A stretch of DNA of 54,481 bases from an uncultured Chlorobiaceae bacterium. Lineage in GTDB: Bacteria > Bacteroidota > Chlorobiia > Chlorobiales > Chlorobiaceae. The stretch spans positions 1 through 54,481 of the forward strand of contig CAIVSG010000137.1 of NCBI GenBank assembly GCA_903908555.1, read 5' to 3'. Numbering within the stretch: position 1 is the first letter of the stretch; each line of letters starts with the position of its first letter. Position numbers and translations under genes: made by a program. Shown here one piece after another: positions 41,059 through 50,971 of this stretch. The notes beneath the pieces were generated by a model. It saw only the letters and a program-made list of their open reading frames with translations. It was not told the DNA's origin and did not search any database.

Positions 41059-44000
41059 TTAGTTCAAGTTTTCCATTTCAGCTTGAAGTTGATGAATAAA
41101 AACTTTTCCCGAAGATTGCAACTCTCTGGCAGTGTCTATAATCTTTTGGTGATGCGTAAAGAGGATAACCTGCGTCTTTTCCCCAAGGCTGCTCAATGCT
41201 TTTAGGGTTGCTGCAGAGCGTCTATCGTCAAAATTGATCAGGATGTCGTCCACTATAAAGGGCATCGGTTCGCTTGACGCCATGCGCCATTCAAGCGTGG
41301 CCATACGCAAGGCCAGATAGAGCTGGTCGCGAGTTCCTGAACTCATAGCGTCAACCTGGATGCTGTTGCCATTCGAGCGAATGGCTTCCAATATCAGTTG
41401 CGCGTGGTCATCAAGATCAGTGCGCAACCCAGTAAATGAACCAAGCGTCAGTTCCATAAAGTACCTTCCGGCAATGTTCAGCACAGGATCCTGGTTTTCA
41501 GCCCGGTATCGCTCTGTCTCTTCACCCAGAATTCTAGACGCAAGTTTAATGCGGATATAGCGTTCAGTCAATCGTCGTATTTTCGTAATCGAGCACTGTA
41601 ATGACTCTGCAAGATCAGCCGCCACTGCACTTCCATCCATCCGGTCAAGTTCATTTCTCTTTCCTCCAATACTCTCTGTCCACTGCTGTATTGCGGGGTC
41701 GAGTACATTTTTTATCTCGTTGCTCAATTGCTCAATCTGACCGGGAAGTTCATCAGAGTTGGTTGTTTCAGCCTGCATTTCCAGATCACGGAGCTTTACA
41801 CCTTCGGCAATCCGGTCCAGACGTCGTTCCACTTCAAGGAGGCCATTGGTCAGCTTCTTAAAGTTACTGGCCCGCTGCTCAGCTTCAATCATCCCTTCGC
41901 GGGTATCACAACAGGCCTGTTGGAACATTGTCGCCATTTCATCGGTATAACCCTTCAACTCTGAATGACTTTTCAGAATGGCATTGTCCAGAGCATTAAG
42001 TTCATCACTGTCCTGCTGTAAAATAGTTTTTTCCTCTCTGGCCCTGCCAAGCCGACTTTTAAGTTCATTAACTGCTGACCGGGCATCGGCGGCCGCAAGA
42101 TCGGGAGCAATTTTGTTAACCAGAGCCATAACATCCGCTTCAAAACATTGTATATCCCGTTCAATTCCTTCAATCCTTTTTCTGAACTCATCTGCTTCTT
42201 TCAGTTTATCGAAGCAGCGCTGAAGAGTATCAATAAAATCCAGGACCTCTGAAGGGCGGGTCCGGTTATTGAGACCGAGAGGAGTAACCTGCTCGTCAAA
42301 ATCGGAACGCCACTCGGTAATCTCTCTTTCAGCCCTTGTAAAGTTTTGCTTTGCCTGTTCTAAGGTTCTCTTTAAATCGCAGATTTTCAGCTCTAAAGAT
42401 TCTCGCCGTTTATGGGCTGTTTCATGCCGATCAAGCAGTTCTCGACTGTATGCAAGAACATCGTTCAGCTCCTCTCCCGGAAAGTCTTTTCCTTTTCCTG
42501 TTCCATCAATTTGGGTTACAAGCTCATTCCTCAACTCCTTCTGTCGAGAGAGCTTTATCGATTGCTCTTTTGATTGCTTATCCAAGGCCGTGAATTGAAA
42601 GCGCAGATTTTCAAAAGCACTGATCCATGCCCGCATTTCCCCGGGCAATAACGGTGTAAGAGCAAAGGGCACCCATACTTCATGCCAGCGGCAGCTCACT
42701 TCAGTGACTGCACTTTTGGCAAGGAGCTCAGACGCAACAATTTCAGCAAGCCTTTTGTCAATACTTTCAACCCTCGATTTCAGTGCCGCATGCTTCTGCA
42801 CCCGATCAGCCTCACGGTAAAGCCTGTCTGCAATCTGGTCAGTAACCGTTACCATACGTTCATAAGCCTCAGGCAGGGGGTGTTCGCCGTCATACTTCCT
42901 GCTCTCCTCTGCAACATCCTCCCGCTGGAGCCATTGACGGCGCAACAGCATCCATCCATGGTCACGCCGATTTCTGTTTCTTCTCAACTCCTCTTCAGCC
43001 GGAACATCAGCAGCTACCTCAAGATGATGCAACTGCTCCATCAGTGCTGTATTCTCCTTTGCAAGAGTTTCTTTTTCAATCTCCAGCTGACGCAGTTTAT
43101 CCGTGAGCAACCGAAACTCCTCATCAAACCGATTCACTGTTTCGGGTAAAGGAACTGCCAGATGGCCTGCCTTATCCAGCGGCCCTTTCCAAAGTCCCAG
43201 ACGATGGAGTGCAGCGCGGCAGTCACCCTCTGCCTGTTCACAATCAACCTCAAGACTCATTATCTCCCTGTCAAGATCACCGGCTCTCTCTGCGGCTGAA
43301 ACCGCAACAGAAAGTCGAGAGGTCTCAAAAACCGGCAATAGCATCTGCAACTCACTCCCAGCCTCATCCAATGCCTTTTTAGCATCCTCTTCCTGAAGGG
43401 TGGCTCCTCGTGTTACCTGCTTCAGAGCTGCATATCTGGTGTCAAGCTCATGCACACTCCGTCGCTTTGCCAAGCCGGGACGCAGGCTTTCAACCTCATC
43501 AAGAGATAATTCAGGCTTAATCTGTCGAAGAAGAGTTCCCGCTTCAGAACGGGATGCCATACGCTGCCCCTCACGCAGTGGTCGGTCAGTGCCCGCTTTC
43601 AGGTACTCTCCAAGTCGCTGATGCAGTTCCTCAATTGTTTCTGCCTCATCCAGAACGCCCCTGTTAAGTGAGAGTCCTTTTATTTTTTCAAGCCGGAAAT
43701 GACGCATTGCCTGTTGCTGCTCATTCTGGATGCGCAACTCTCTCTCATGTTGCTCTAAAGAAGTGCGGCGCTCACTGAAGTCAGGCGGCAGTGTTCGCAC
43801 CGTTCCAAGCTCAGCCAACTGTTTCAGCAGATTTTTGCGTTCCCACAGATCTGGAAGAGCCTGCATTAATCTCTCAAGCCTGCGTCTTTCTGTTTCCAGT
43901 TTCAGCCGGGTCGACTGGAGTTCCTCTTTTTTTCTTAAAGCCTCATCAAGAGCGTGTTTATGATCCTCCCATTCACGACTTGTAAGCGTTGCCTGCTTTA

Positions 44001-44586
44001 ATCGATGTTGCAGCTCCCTGTAATGAGCCAACTCCTCATTGATGGTTTTGCTCGACCCCTGAGGCCTGAACAGAGTGTCAGCTTCAGCGTCAAGTTCATC
44101 CATGAGCGGTTTCAAAGAAGCAAGGCCGGCTCCTGCGGCAAAAAGAGCTTTTCCAACCTCTCCCTGCTGATCAAGAATGCCTTGTCCACCCGCAACAAGC
44201 CTTTCATGATCTATTCCGTAAAGATCTTCAAAAATGCTTTTTTCAAGTCCGCCGAGATAAGGTGCCAGTGCCGATGGATCAATCGGATTGTCATGCAGGT
44301 CAAACAGATCGACCTTATTTCTTTTCCGGCGAAAAAAGGTCAACTCCTTACCGTCACTCCTCTGCAGGCATCCTCCTACCAGAAGCTGAGAGTTCTGGTG
44401 AATAAAATTATCATTGGTGCGGGATGGAAAGCCGAATAACAACGCCTTAAGAGCCCTCATGGTAGTGCTTTTACCTGCTTCATTCGGGCCATAGACTATA
44501 TGCAGCCCCGGCAAGGTGGAAGAAAAATCGAGAAGCTGGCCGGAAAAAGGACCAAAGGCTTTCAGTGCAAGGCTTTTAATTTTCAT
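41059..44586 (-). CDS. yhaN: YhaN-type SMC-like ATPase (1175 aa)
   Basis: N-terminal Walker A IVYGPNEAGKSTTMRAL (residues about 31-47), long coiled-coil arms rich in Glu, Arg and Leu through the middle, and a C-terminal half with AMSSGTRDQLYLALRMATLE (signature-like) and PFIVDDILINFDDRR (Walker B). It belongs to the SbcC/Rad50-like group represented by Bacillus YhaN and should pair with the nuclease encoded upstream to process DNA ends. It overlaps yhaO by 11 bases. Confidence 0.85.
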   Translation of the reverse strand: MKIKSLALKAFGPFSGQLLDFSSTLPGLHIVYGPNEAGKSTTMRALKALLFGFPSRTNDNFIHQNSQLLVGGCLQRSDGKELTFFRRKRNKVDLFDLHDNPIDPSALAPYLGGLEKSIFEDLYGIDHERLVAGGQGILDQQGEVGKALFAAGAGLASLKPLMDELDAEADTLFRPQGSSKTINEELAHYRELQHRLKQATLTSREWEDHKHALDEALRKKEELQSTRLKLETERRRLERLMQALPDLWERKNLLKQLAELGTVRTLPPDFSERRTSLEQHERELRIQNEQQQAMRHFRLEKIKGLSLNRGVLDEAETIEELHQRLGEYLKAGTDRPLREGQRMASRSEAGTLLRQIKPELSLDEVESLRPGLAKRRSVHELDTRYAALKQVTRGATLQEEDAKKALDEAGSELQMLLPVFETSRLSVAVSAAERAGDLDREIMSLEVDCEQAEGDCRAALHRLGLWKGPLDKAGHLAVPLPETVNRFDEEFRLLTDKLRQLEIEKETLAKENTALMEQLHHLEVAADVPAEEELRRNRNRRDHGWMLLRRQWLQREDVAEESRKYDGEHPLPEAYERMVTVTDQIADRLYREADRVQKHAALKSRVESIDKRLAEIVASELLAKSAVTEVSCRWHEVWVPFALTPLLPGEMRAWISAFENLRFQFTALDKQSKEQSIKLSRQKELRNELVTQIDGTGKGKDFPGEELNDVLAYSRELLDRHETAHKRRESLELKICDLKRTLEQAKQNFTRAEREITEWRSDFDEQVTPLGLNNRTRPSEVLDFIDTLQRCFDKLKEADEFRKRIEGIERDIQCFEADVMALVNKIAPDLAAADARSAVNELKSRLGRAREEKTILQQDSDELNALDNAILKSHSELKGYTDEMATMFQQACCDTREGMIEAEQRASNFKKLTNGLLEVERRLDRIAEGVKLRDLEMQAETTNSDELPGQIEQLSNEIKNVLDPAIQQWTESIGGKRNELDRMDGSAVAADLAESLQCSITKIRRLTERYIRIKLASRILGEETERYRAENQDPVLNIAGRYFMELTLGSFTGLRTDLDDHAQLILEAIRSNGNSIQVDAMSSGTRDQLYLALRMATLEWRMASSEPMPFIVDDILINFDDRRSAATLKALSSLGEKTQVILFTHHQKIIDTARELQSSGKVFIHQLQAEMENLN

Positions 44587-45835
44587 GGTGCCCTCTCTGC
44601 TCTATTTTGCCCATCAGGAGCTCCTTGACCTCTTCACGAATAGCTGAAAGCTCTTCCTCTCCCGGCCGGAATGGGTCGCCATCGTTCAGCAGCTCAGAAG
44701 GAAGTTTGCTGCGCAATTTTTCGAATTCCGGAATAAATTCTATAAGAGTGGCCGTGTCAAACTGCATGGCTTCAATCGACTTCATCAGTGATTCAAGAGG
44801 CGAATCACCTGCAAAAACTGCAGCTGCGCATGATGGCTTCCTGGTGTTGAAGAGTGCTTTTTCGACCCACACATCACCCAGGTTGGCCGCAATAGCCCGA
44901 AACTCTTCATGCAACTGGAGTGAGTTTTCATAAAGAGGGCCATGCAGAGGTGTAATTCCCTCTATCACAAGCCTTACTGCCAGCGGTCGCCCTTCTGCAG
45001 CAACCCTTTCTTCATGTATGGTCTCGCGAACAAGGTCGAGTAAGCGATCAAGGCTGTCGCATAACGCAACATCAATCCGGCAGAGTGCCCAACGAAGAAC
45101 ATCAAGCTCTCGATGCTCCAGAGAGACAACATGAGCATCCTCAACCGACACCAGCGTGCACCCTCTGGAGCCTGTTTCGCGGATATGACGGCCCTGAATA
45201 TTACCGGGAAACACAACCCAGGGATCAATGCTGACCTCTTCGCGTTGATGAACATGCCCTAGCGCCCAATACTGGTAGCCTTTTGAGCGCAATGCGTCCA
45301 ACGAGCAGGGAGCATAGGGTTCATGACCGGGACGGCCATTAAGACTGGTGTGAAGAAGTCCGATGTTAAAGAGCAAAGGATCACCCTGAGGATAGTTCCT
45401 TACCAGATCATCCGTCTCCGAGCGGGCTGAAAAACTCTGTCCATGCACTGCGACCCCGTAACGATCAAGGATTTCGGTTCCAACCTGAGCATGAGGAAAA
45501 AGAGTGACATTTTCCGGGAGCTTGAGAGAGCGGGTTATCTGCCTTGCAGCATCATGATTGCCAGACACCATAAATACCGGAATACCCGCATCACGCAATT
45601 TCCCCATTTTGCCGACAAAATAAATGCCGGTATTGTAGTCCTTCCAATCCCCGTCATAGAGGTCTCCTGCAAGCAGCACAAAAGCCACTTTTTCATCGAT
45701 GGCCAACTGCACGAGATTATCAAAAGCCCGACGAGCCGCCTGGCGAATCTGTTGAAGTGGAGCATCCGGATACTCTTCAAGTCCTTTTAACGGACTGTCG
45801 AGATGTATATCAGCAGCATGCAGAAAACGAAACAT
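44576..45835 (-). CDS. yhaO: YhaO-type DNA repair exonuclease, metallophosphoesterase (419 aa)
   Basis: Starts MFRFLHAADIHLDSPLKGLE at the ATG at 45835 (AAGAGAAAT upstream); an upstream in-frame ATG at 45862 is less likely. Metal-binding motifs AADIHLDSP, LLAGDLYDGDW, FMVSGNHDAAR and WALGHVHQRE are those of SbcD/Mre11-type nucleases. C-terminal region SFIPEFEKLRSK-like helices would contact YhaN. First gene of the colinear end-processing cluster. Confidence 0.88.
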   Translation of the reverse strand: MFRFLHAADIHLDSPLKGLEEYPDAPLQQIRQAARRAFDNLVQLAIDEKVAFVLLAGDLYDGDWKDYNTGIYFVGKMGKLRDAGIPVFMVSGNHDAARQITRSLKLPENVTLFPHAQVGTEILDRYGVAVHGQSFSARSETDDLVRNYPQGDPLLFNIGLLHTSLNGRPGHEPYAPCSLDALRSKGYQYWALGHVHQREEVSIDPWVVFPGNIQGRHIRETGSRGCTLVSVEDAHVVSLEHRELDVLRWALCRIDVALCDSLDRLLDLVRETIHEERVAAEGRPLAVRLVIEGITPLHGPLYENSLQLHEEFRAIAANLGDVWVEKALFNTRKPSCAAAVFAGDSPLESLMKSIEAMQFDTATLIEFIPEFEKLRSKLPSELLNDGDPFRPGEEELSAIREEVKELLMGKIEQRGHHEN

Positions 45836-46245
45836 ATTTCTCTTTTCAAAGTTGAAACACAAAGTGATAACCTATCGAATTGATGTTTTCGGATTTCATC
45901 ATCATTGCCACTCACGTTTTTAGCCTACAATAAGCAACCTGAGACGCCCAAAACATAATACATAAAATACACTTCATATCCATCAGAACGAATGTTGATT
46001 ACAATTATCTGCACAAGCGTCGGGCTATGCAATACTGGGGTTGCTTGATTCCTCCGGACAATCATACCTGTATTAAGGTAAAAAAATGTTCAAACATGCT
46101 ATAAGTTGAAGAAATATTTAACTATAGACTCACAGAGACATTCGGATTTGAAAAAAGAAGCGTAAATTGGGTTATTAACCGCAGGAAAATTGTATTGGGC
46201 ATCTCCTCTATGGAGTCATTCATAACAATATAACTCTCCACGACC
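45836..46245. other. Divergent intergenic region
   Basis: About 400 bases between yhaO (minus) and the HU/IHF gene (plus). No open frame of note and no RNA gene recognised. It must hold both promoters. Confidence 0.3.
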
Positions 46246-46551
46246 ATGGGAACGACAACAACAAAAGCTGACCTGGTTAACGCTATTGCACACAAAACCG
46301 GTCTTACGAAATATGAAACAGAATCAGTAGTTGATGCTTTTTTTGAAAGCGTTATTGATTCGCTGAAATCCGGCAAGCGTATTGAAATCAGAGGCTTTGG
46401 ATCGTTCAATATCCGTCACAAAAATATTCGCGACGCACGAAACCCGCGTTCTGGAGAAAAGGTAACCGTAGAGGCTAAAGATGTTCCGGTATTTAAAATC
46501 TCGAAAGAGTTCAAGCTGGCAGTAAGCGAAAGCCTGAAAACCGGGAATTGA
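46246..46551 (+). CDS. HU/IHF-family DNA-binding protein (101 aa)
   Basis: TKADLVNAIAHKTGLTKYET and ESVVDAFFESVIDSLKSGKR form the dimerising helices; IEIRGFGSFNIRHKNIRDAR NPRSGEKVTV is the DNA-bending arm with the conserved Asn-Pro. It compacts or bends DNA. It resembles IHF subunits slightly more than HU in RGFGSF and ARNPRTGE-like arm. The TTTT-containing N-terminal extension is short. Confidence 0.9.
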   Translation: MGTTTTKADLVNAIAHKTGLTKYETESVVDAFFESVIDSLKSGKRIEIRGFGSFNIRHKNIRDARNPRSGEKVTVEAKDVPVFKISKEFKLAVSESLKTGN

Positions 46552-46603
46552 CGCTTGTGGATTACTGAAACGAAAGTCTGATCAATTAGACGGGAGGCTT
46601 CAC

Positions 46604-47002
46604 ATGAACCTGACAACACCCTATGCGTTCGGTAAAACAGTCGATATGCCTTGTGCTGAAGCACAATTGAAGGTACGGGAAGAACTGGCAAAAGAAGGTT
46701 TCGGAGTGCTCACCGAAATCGACCTCAGCCAGAAATTTGCAGAAAAACTCCAGAAGGAGTTTCGTGACTACATCATTCTCGGCGCCTGTAATCCCTCTAT
46801 TGCCTTCGAAGCCATTGAGGATGAAATAAACCTCGGGGTGCTGATCCCCTGCAATGTTATCATCTATACCAGAAATGACGGAAAGACAGCTGTCATGTTC
46901 ATGGACCCGATAGCAAGATTTTCCTCCATAGGGAACCCGGAAATGGAGGCCTTTGGCATCACAGTCACAGAAAAACTTGAGCGTGTTCTTGATGCTCTAT
47001 AA
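46604..47002 (+). CDS. DUF302 family protein (132 aa)
   Basis: GGGAGG lies eight bases before the ATG. The product contains EELAKEGFGVLTEIDLSQKF, YIILGACNPSIAFEAIE and LGVLIPCNVIIYTRNDGKTA, the DUF302 pattern (a small alpha/beta fold often tied to redox or heavy-metal contexts). The conserved CNP and PCNV cysteines are present. Role unknown. It lies 52 bases downstream of the HU/IHF gene. Confidence 0.88.
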   Translation: MNLTTPYAFGKTVDMPCAEAQLKVREELAKEGFGVLTEIDLSQKFAEKLQKEFRDYIILGACNPSIAFEAIEDEINLGVLIPCNVIIYTRNDGKTAVMFMDPIARFSSIGNPEMEAFGITVTEKLERVLDAL

Positions 47003-47081
47003 CCTCATGCCCCTGTCTCTGCCTGACCGGCAACGAAGGCATTAAAGTGATAACAAAGACATACCCTCCTCTATAAGAATA

Positions 47082-47867
47082 ATGCGAAAAACAGTAGTTA
47101 TTACCGGCAGCTCACGAGGTATAGGATTAGGTCTTGCACACCGTTTTCTTGAGCGTGAGTGCAATGTCGTTTTGAACGGAACCACCCCTGAAAGCACCCG
47201 TAAGGCTATGGCCGGGCTTCAGCGCTTCAGCCCGCATGCTGCCGGCGTTTCTGCTGATATCAGCACCCCTGAAGGCATTACACAACTTTATGACGAGGCA
47301 GTGCGGCATTTCGGGCGTGTTGACATCTGGATAAACAATGCCGGCATAGTCAATGAGAGGCGCAATACATGGGAGCTTGATCATCAATCAATCAGCCGGG
47401 TTTTTAAAGTCAATATTGAGGGGATTGTCTATGGCACAATCATTCCCTACCAGCGCATGGTAACACAGGGTGGAGGAAAGATCTTCAATATGGAAGGGCT
47501 TGGCAGCGACGGGTTGATCCAGGACGGTATGACAATATACGGCACGACTAAAAGCGCCATCACCTATTTTACCCGTTCTTTTGCACACGAAGCACGCAGC
47601 AGTTCCGTTCAGATAGGAACACTCAGCCCTGGGATGGTCGTGACCGACATGCTTCGGAGCACCATCATTGAAGGTTCAGCCGACAGCCTGAAAAAAAAGA
47701 AATTCTTCAATATGATGGCTGATGATGTGGATACCGTTTCAGAATTTCTCTGCAGCAAAATACTTGCATCCACCGCCCAATCGCCGAGAATCAAATGGCT
47801 GACCAAACCGGGAATGATTCGCAAGTTGCTGATTGCCCCGTTTAGAAGAAGAGAGCTCTTTTCGTAA
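47082..47867 (+). CDS. Short-chain dehydrogenase resembling chlorophyll b reductase (NOL/NYC1-like, 261 aa)
   Basis: Rossmann motif [11 protein letters not shown] (residues 9-19 region), INNAG (85-89), catalytic Tyr153 and Lys157 in YGTTKSA and Ser142 in NMEGLGSDG. The combination [15 protein letters not shown] and [10 protein letters not shown] is that of plant and bacterial chlorophyll b reductase-like SDRs, which reduce a C7 formyl group to hydroxymethyl with NAD(P)H. In a green sulfur bacterium the matching substrate would be bacteriochlorophyll(ide) e; this is inference. The BciB/HCAR-like gene lies just beyond, convergent. Confidence 0.75.
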   Translation: MRKTVVITGSSRGIGLGLAHRFLERECNVVLNGTTPESTRKAMAGLQRFSPHAAGVSADISTPEGITQLYDEAVRHFGRVDIWINNAGIVNERRNTWELDHQSISRVFKVNIEGIVYGTIIPYQRMVTQGGGKIFNMEGLGSDGLIQDGMTIYGTTKSAITYFTRSFAHEARSSSVQIGTLSPGMVVTDMLRSTIIEGSADSLKKKKFFNMMADDVDTVSEFLCSKILASTAQSPRIKWLTKPGMIRKLLIAPFRRRELFS

Positions 47868-47868
47868 C

Positions 47869-47928
<60 letters not shown>

Positions 47929-48030
47929 AATAGTGAAAAGATAGAAGTCCAGATTTGATTGCCTACTTCTCCCTGTCATCCCGAATGCAATGAGGGATCC
48001 ATCTTATGCCAACGTTTCCAAATCTTCACC

Positions 48031-48163
48031 GCCAACTGCCAACTCTCTTTCTTCAATTGCCCACTGCCCACTGCCAACGGCCAACTCTCTTTCCTCAATT
48101 GCCAACTGCCAACTGCCAACTCTCTTTCCTCGCTCAGCACTCAGCACTCAGTACTCAGCACTC
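48031..48163. repeat. Heptamer repeat arrays (CTGCCAA, CTGCCCA and AGCACTC units)
   Basis: Blocks of ACTGCCA/ACTGCCC heptamers alternate with AACTCTCTTTC units repeated three to four times, then four AGCACTC/AGTACTC heptamers. The composition is unlike coding DNA; short open frames here are by-products of a 7-base period. It abuts the 3' end of the BciB/HCAR-like gene. Confidence 0.8.
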
Positions 48164-48165
48164 TC

Positions 48166-49374
48166 TCAAAGAGGCAGCCCGTACTCTGCCAGAATGACCG
48201 GAACATGACGGGGCACCAGTTTTTCAAGCAGGGCCGGATAGCGGAATTTTACATAATAGTAGTGCCTGATAAGATGGAAATCAACCGAATAGTGCGCAAA
48301 TCCTATGCCTTTCGGGCCAATCATACCAAGCACTCCGGCAAGCATGTGCCCTATCAGCAATGGAATTCTTCTTTTTGTTGAATACTCCCTGTTCACATCC
48401 CTCATGCTCTCAATAATGCGTTTCGAAGTGTTCTGGACAAATGAATGGCACTCCCATCGTCCCGATTCAGGGAAACGGTCCAGTTCCGGCTCAATCAGTT
48501 TCAGCAGTTTCTTTCCTGTTTCAGTCCTGACCAGTACCCATTGCCGGTTCTGGTTTTGCAGCAGTTCAGCCCCGATATAACCAACGGTGATGTCGGCAAG
48601 AGAGTTGAGATAGTCAAAGCAGCTCATGCAGGCAGCGGGAAATATGCCGGGATTGGAAAGTTCTTCAGGAAGGCTGAAAAAGGGTATTTTTTCAACTCTG
48701 CCATCATCGTGCCTGATGTGAATCCTGAAATCCTGCATAAACTCCATATGGCGGGCTGTATCTGGCGACCCGGTCATTCGCTCAAGAATCCACGGCCATT
48801 TTGAACGGGCAACATTGTCCACGCAAGGAATCCCAATGGTAAGGATCTCCATATCCCTCAGGTAGTCAAATCGTTCCTGAAAATCTCTCAACGTATGCAG
48901 GTGACATGCCGCCCCGATAACAAGAATCTTTTTCATCCCCAGGCTGCAGGCCTGCTGCAGGGATTGCAGAACCGGTGAAAGAACCGGCTTGTTGCCTCTC
49001 GAAGCATAGACTGCGTCACTGCTCTCAGCAAGAACAGGAACAGAGAAAAAATGATTATCAGTGGAGCGGTTGAGCGACATGACACCGTCAACGAGCTTCT
49101 CCTCCACAGCCCTCATGGCCATCCGGGTAATAATCCCGCTCCACTGCGCCCCCGACAGCGGATTTTTCAGTTGGGCAGTAAACCGCTCTTCAACAATACC
49201 GAAACGCATCTCAATCTGGTCATCAAGGCTTCTCTGGCGACCAAAAAGCTTTTTCTCCCGTTCACCGAGCCAGCCGTTTTTAAATACACAGCTTTGGATG
49301 CTCTCTTCAACGGGCCAACTCTTTACTGAACAAAGACCACAGGAACTGCAAAGCCCTTTTTCTGTCTGATGCAT
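48166..49374 (-). CDS. BciB / 7-hydroxymethyl chlorophyll reductase family iron-sulfur flavoprotein (402 aa)
   Basis: N-terminal [10 protein letters not shown] (Cys9, 12, 15) begins a [4Fe-4S] site; further hallmarks are [63 protein letters not shown] and [20 protein letters not shown]. These define the F420-hydrogenase-beta-like family that includes 8-vinyl reductase BciB and plant HCAR. Both reduce (bacterio)chlorophyll intermediates with ferredoxin. BciB and HCAR cannot be separated by eye. Facing the chlorophyll-b-reductase-like SDR favours an HCAR-type role, but a BciB role in bacteriochlorophyll synthesis is equally possible. Confidence 0.82.
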   Translation of the reverse strand: MHQTEKGLCSSCGLCSVKSWPVEESIQSCVFKNGWLGEREKKLFGRQRSLDDQIEMRFGIVEERFTAQLKNPLSGAQWSGIITRMAMRAVEEKLVDGVMSLNRSTDNHFFSVPVLAESSDAVYASRGNKPVLSPVLQSLQQACSLGMKKILVIGAACHLHTLRDFQERFDYLRDMEILTIGIPCVDNVARSKWPWILERMTGSPDTARHMEFMQDFRIHIRHDDGRVEKIPFFSLPEELSNPGIFPAACMSCFDYLNSLADITVGYIGAELLQNQNRQWVLVRTETGKKLLKLIEPELDRFPESGRWECHSFVQNTSKRIIESMRDVNREYSTKRRIPLLIGHMLAGVLGMIGPKGIGFAHYSVDFHLIRHYYYVKFRYPALLEKLVPRHVPVILAEYGLPL

Positions 49375-49488
49375 AGTAGAAAGCGAAATGAATAATTGCT
49401 TTTTCCTTAGGAGGTTACCATTAGAAAATCAGCATTTCCTGCAAGAATTTCAAATCGAACATCGCGTCTTCGGGGGCAATGACGTAAG

Positions 49489-49980
49489 TCAATGCCCTTT
49501 CGAGGGCTGGTCGAAGATCAAAGCAAGTACGTCCATGTCTTTTTTGTTGTTTTGCTTTGCTATTTCACGAATACTATTTGATGCAAGGCTAACCTTTACA
49601 CCCTTGCCGGCAAGTTTCTCGATCAGGGTAGCGCTGTTTTGACCAGCAACTTCAGCTACCGTTTCGAGTCTTGCCGATGCAAGAGCCTTGGTCATGTTCC
49701 TTCTGGGATTCGGACGGTCTCCAGCGGGTGCAAAAACAGCAATCAGGGTGACAACAAGCCCTGTACCAATAATTGCGAGAGCTGGTTTTCGCGAAAAGTA
49801 ACCTGTAAAGGATTTCCAGTTGGCAACGATATGCAGAACAACCCCGGCGGTCATAGCCCAACTCAGCCATTCATGAACAGGCTTGATGAATCCCGCTTCA
49901 ACGTTGAAGAACATCAGTGTGCCGGTGACTGCAAGAATAACAAAGGTTGCTGTGGCAAGCGGAGTGGCCCATGATTTCAT
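49489..49980 (-). CDS. DUF4405-type membrane protein, possible b-type cytochrome (163 aa)
   Basis: Start at the ATG at 49980 (MKSWATPLATATFVILAVTG), four residues after an alternative ATG. Three membrane helices; His in KPVHEWLSWAM and VVLHIVANWKSF are spaced like haem ligands of DUF4405/cytochrome b561-like proteins. The soluble tail (LIEKLAGKGVKVSLASNSIR) resembles a small helical domain that often follows in this family. Possible partner of a redox enzyme; none is adjacent. Confidence 0.7.
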   Translation of the reverse strand: MKSWATPLATATFVILAVTGTLMFFNVEAGFIKPVHEWLSWAMTAGVVLHIVANWKSFTGYFSRKPALAIIGTGLVVTLIAVFAPAGDRPNPRRNMTKALASARLETVAEVAGQNSATLIEKLAGKGVKVSLASNSIREIAKQNNKKDMDVLALIFDQPSKGH

Positions 49981-49992
49981 TGAAATGCTCAT

Positions 49993-50260
49993 TGTATCCG
50001 GTTGTTTGGTTTTAAGATGCTTAATTCATTGTACCTGTAAGACGACAAAGCATCATAAATCCTGCGGTTAGAAAAGGAACCATTTTGAGTAAATGCTGCT
50101 CGGAAGTAGTGACCTATAAAAATGACAGCATAAACGCGCAAATGTTGATTTTCCGATATGAATGATCGAGTCACTTGACAAAGAAGTCCATTGAAGCACC
50201 GAGATACTTCAAGCAGCTAAGCGACCCTGAGATTCATGCGATTGCAATACAAATTGGCTT
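49993..50260. other. Intergenic region without recognisable gene
   Basis: A short frame at about 50170-50290 (KKSIEAPRYFKQLSD and so on) has no start codon and no match I know. Nothing else is seen. Confidence 0.3.
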
Positions 50261-50332
50261 GCTGGATTACCAATCCGAAAAAAGCGCTTTATAATCGGGT
50301 TTATTACCGGACAACTCGGGGGTGCTCTGTGG
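50261..50332 (+). repeat. 72-bp direct repeat, copy 1
   Basis: Identical to 52609-52680 at 71 of 72 positions (one A/G difference). The two copies are in the same orientation and bracket 2.3 kb. Confidence 0.92.
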
Positions 50333-50409
50333 TACTAATCTGCTTGCTCTCAGTATTTGGCACGCTTTGTTGCGGTATTGCCTGGTTATATCAAGCGCTC
50401 TATAACTAA
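50263..50409 (+). pseudogene. Truncated copy of the small protein gene at 52500
   Basis: WITNPKKALYNRVYYRTTRG CS is shared with the protein at 52500-52748, then a diverged hydrophobic tail runs to a stop at 50407. The 5' half, with the start codon and the basic RIAARTS region, is missing. Nucleotide identity to the other copy is near complete over 72 bases, then stops abruptly. Confidence 0.75.
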
Positions 50410-50617
50410 AATAGCGATAGGCTTTCCACCTTTTGAACCCTTACATCCTCATACAAATTCTCGGTTGCAAGCAATTCGTACTTTATCATCTCCCTGAGTT
50501 CTTGAGGTTCAAGAACTTCGGCCTCGAAAACGTCTGGGAAAAATATCATCAAACATTGCTCAGCATTCTGAAAGAACGCGATGCTGCAAGTGTTGAGTTG
50601 TCAGGGTATTTGAGCCG

Positions 50618-50824
50618 ATGGCGGAGGTGATGAAAAAAGCTATATTTCAAAATGACTGTAGCCGGACATTACATATCAGTATTGCCGCTGTGCAAGGTAT
50701 AGATTTTCTGCTTACATGGAATTTCAAGCACATAAATAACGCAAACATGAGAGATAAAATGGAGCAACTGCAGTTGCCGTTTGACAAAAAGTATGAATTT
50801 GCGAAGGAGATGGTGGGGATTTGA
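50618..50824 (+). pseudogene. PIN-domain (VapC-like) protein remnant
   Basis: ISIAAVQGIDFLLTWNFKHI NNANMRDKM matches the C-terminal half of PIN-domain proteins (xGxDxLLTWNxxHIxNAxxRxKI). The N-terminal half with the first catalytic Asp is absent, so the nuclease cannot be functional. The short frame just before (50433-50630) is not recognised and may be other decayed sequence. Confidence 0.65.
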
Positions 50825-50971
50825 GGGTCTGAATTCAGCATTGGCAGGCATTGTTTTGAGGGGTCTATCTTCTCCCCTGCTCCGGGGTTATCCCTGATGC
50901 GCTTAAAAATGCACGACGGGAAAAACCGCTCAGGAGCATTATCTTGAACTGGGTGAGTTTCGGGATGGTAA

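Noticed and set aside
47959-48381. Plus-strand frames of 60-140 codons in the heptamer region
   Set aside because: They translate into periodic repeats, a consequence of the seven-base repeat reading in all three frames.
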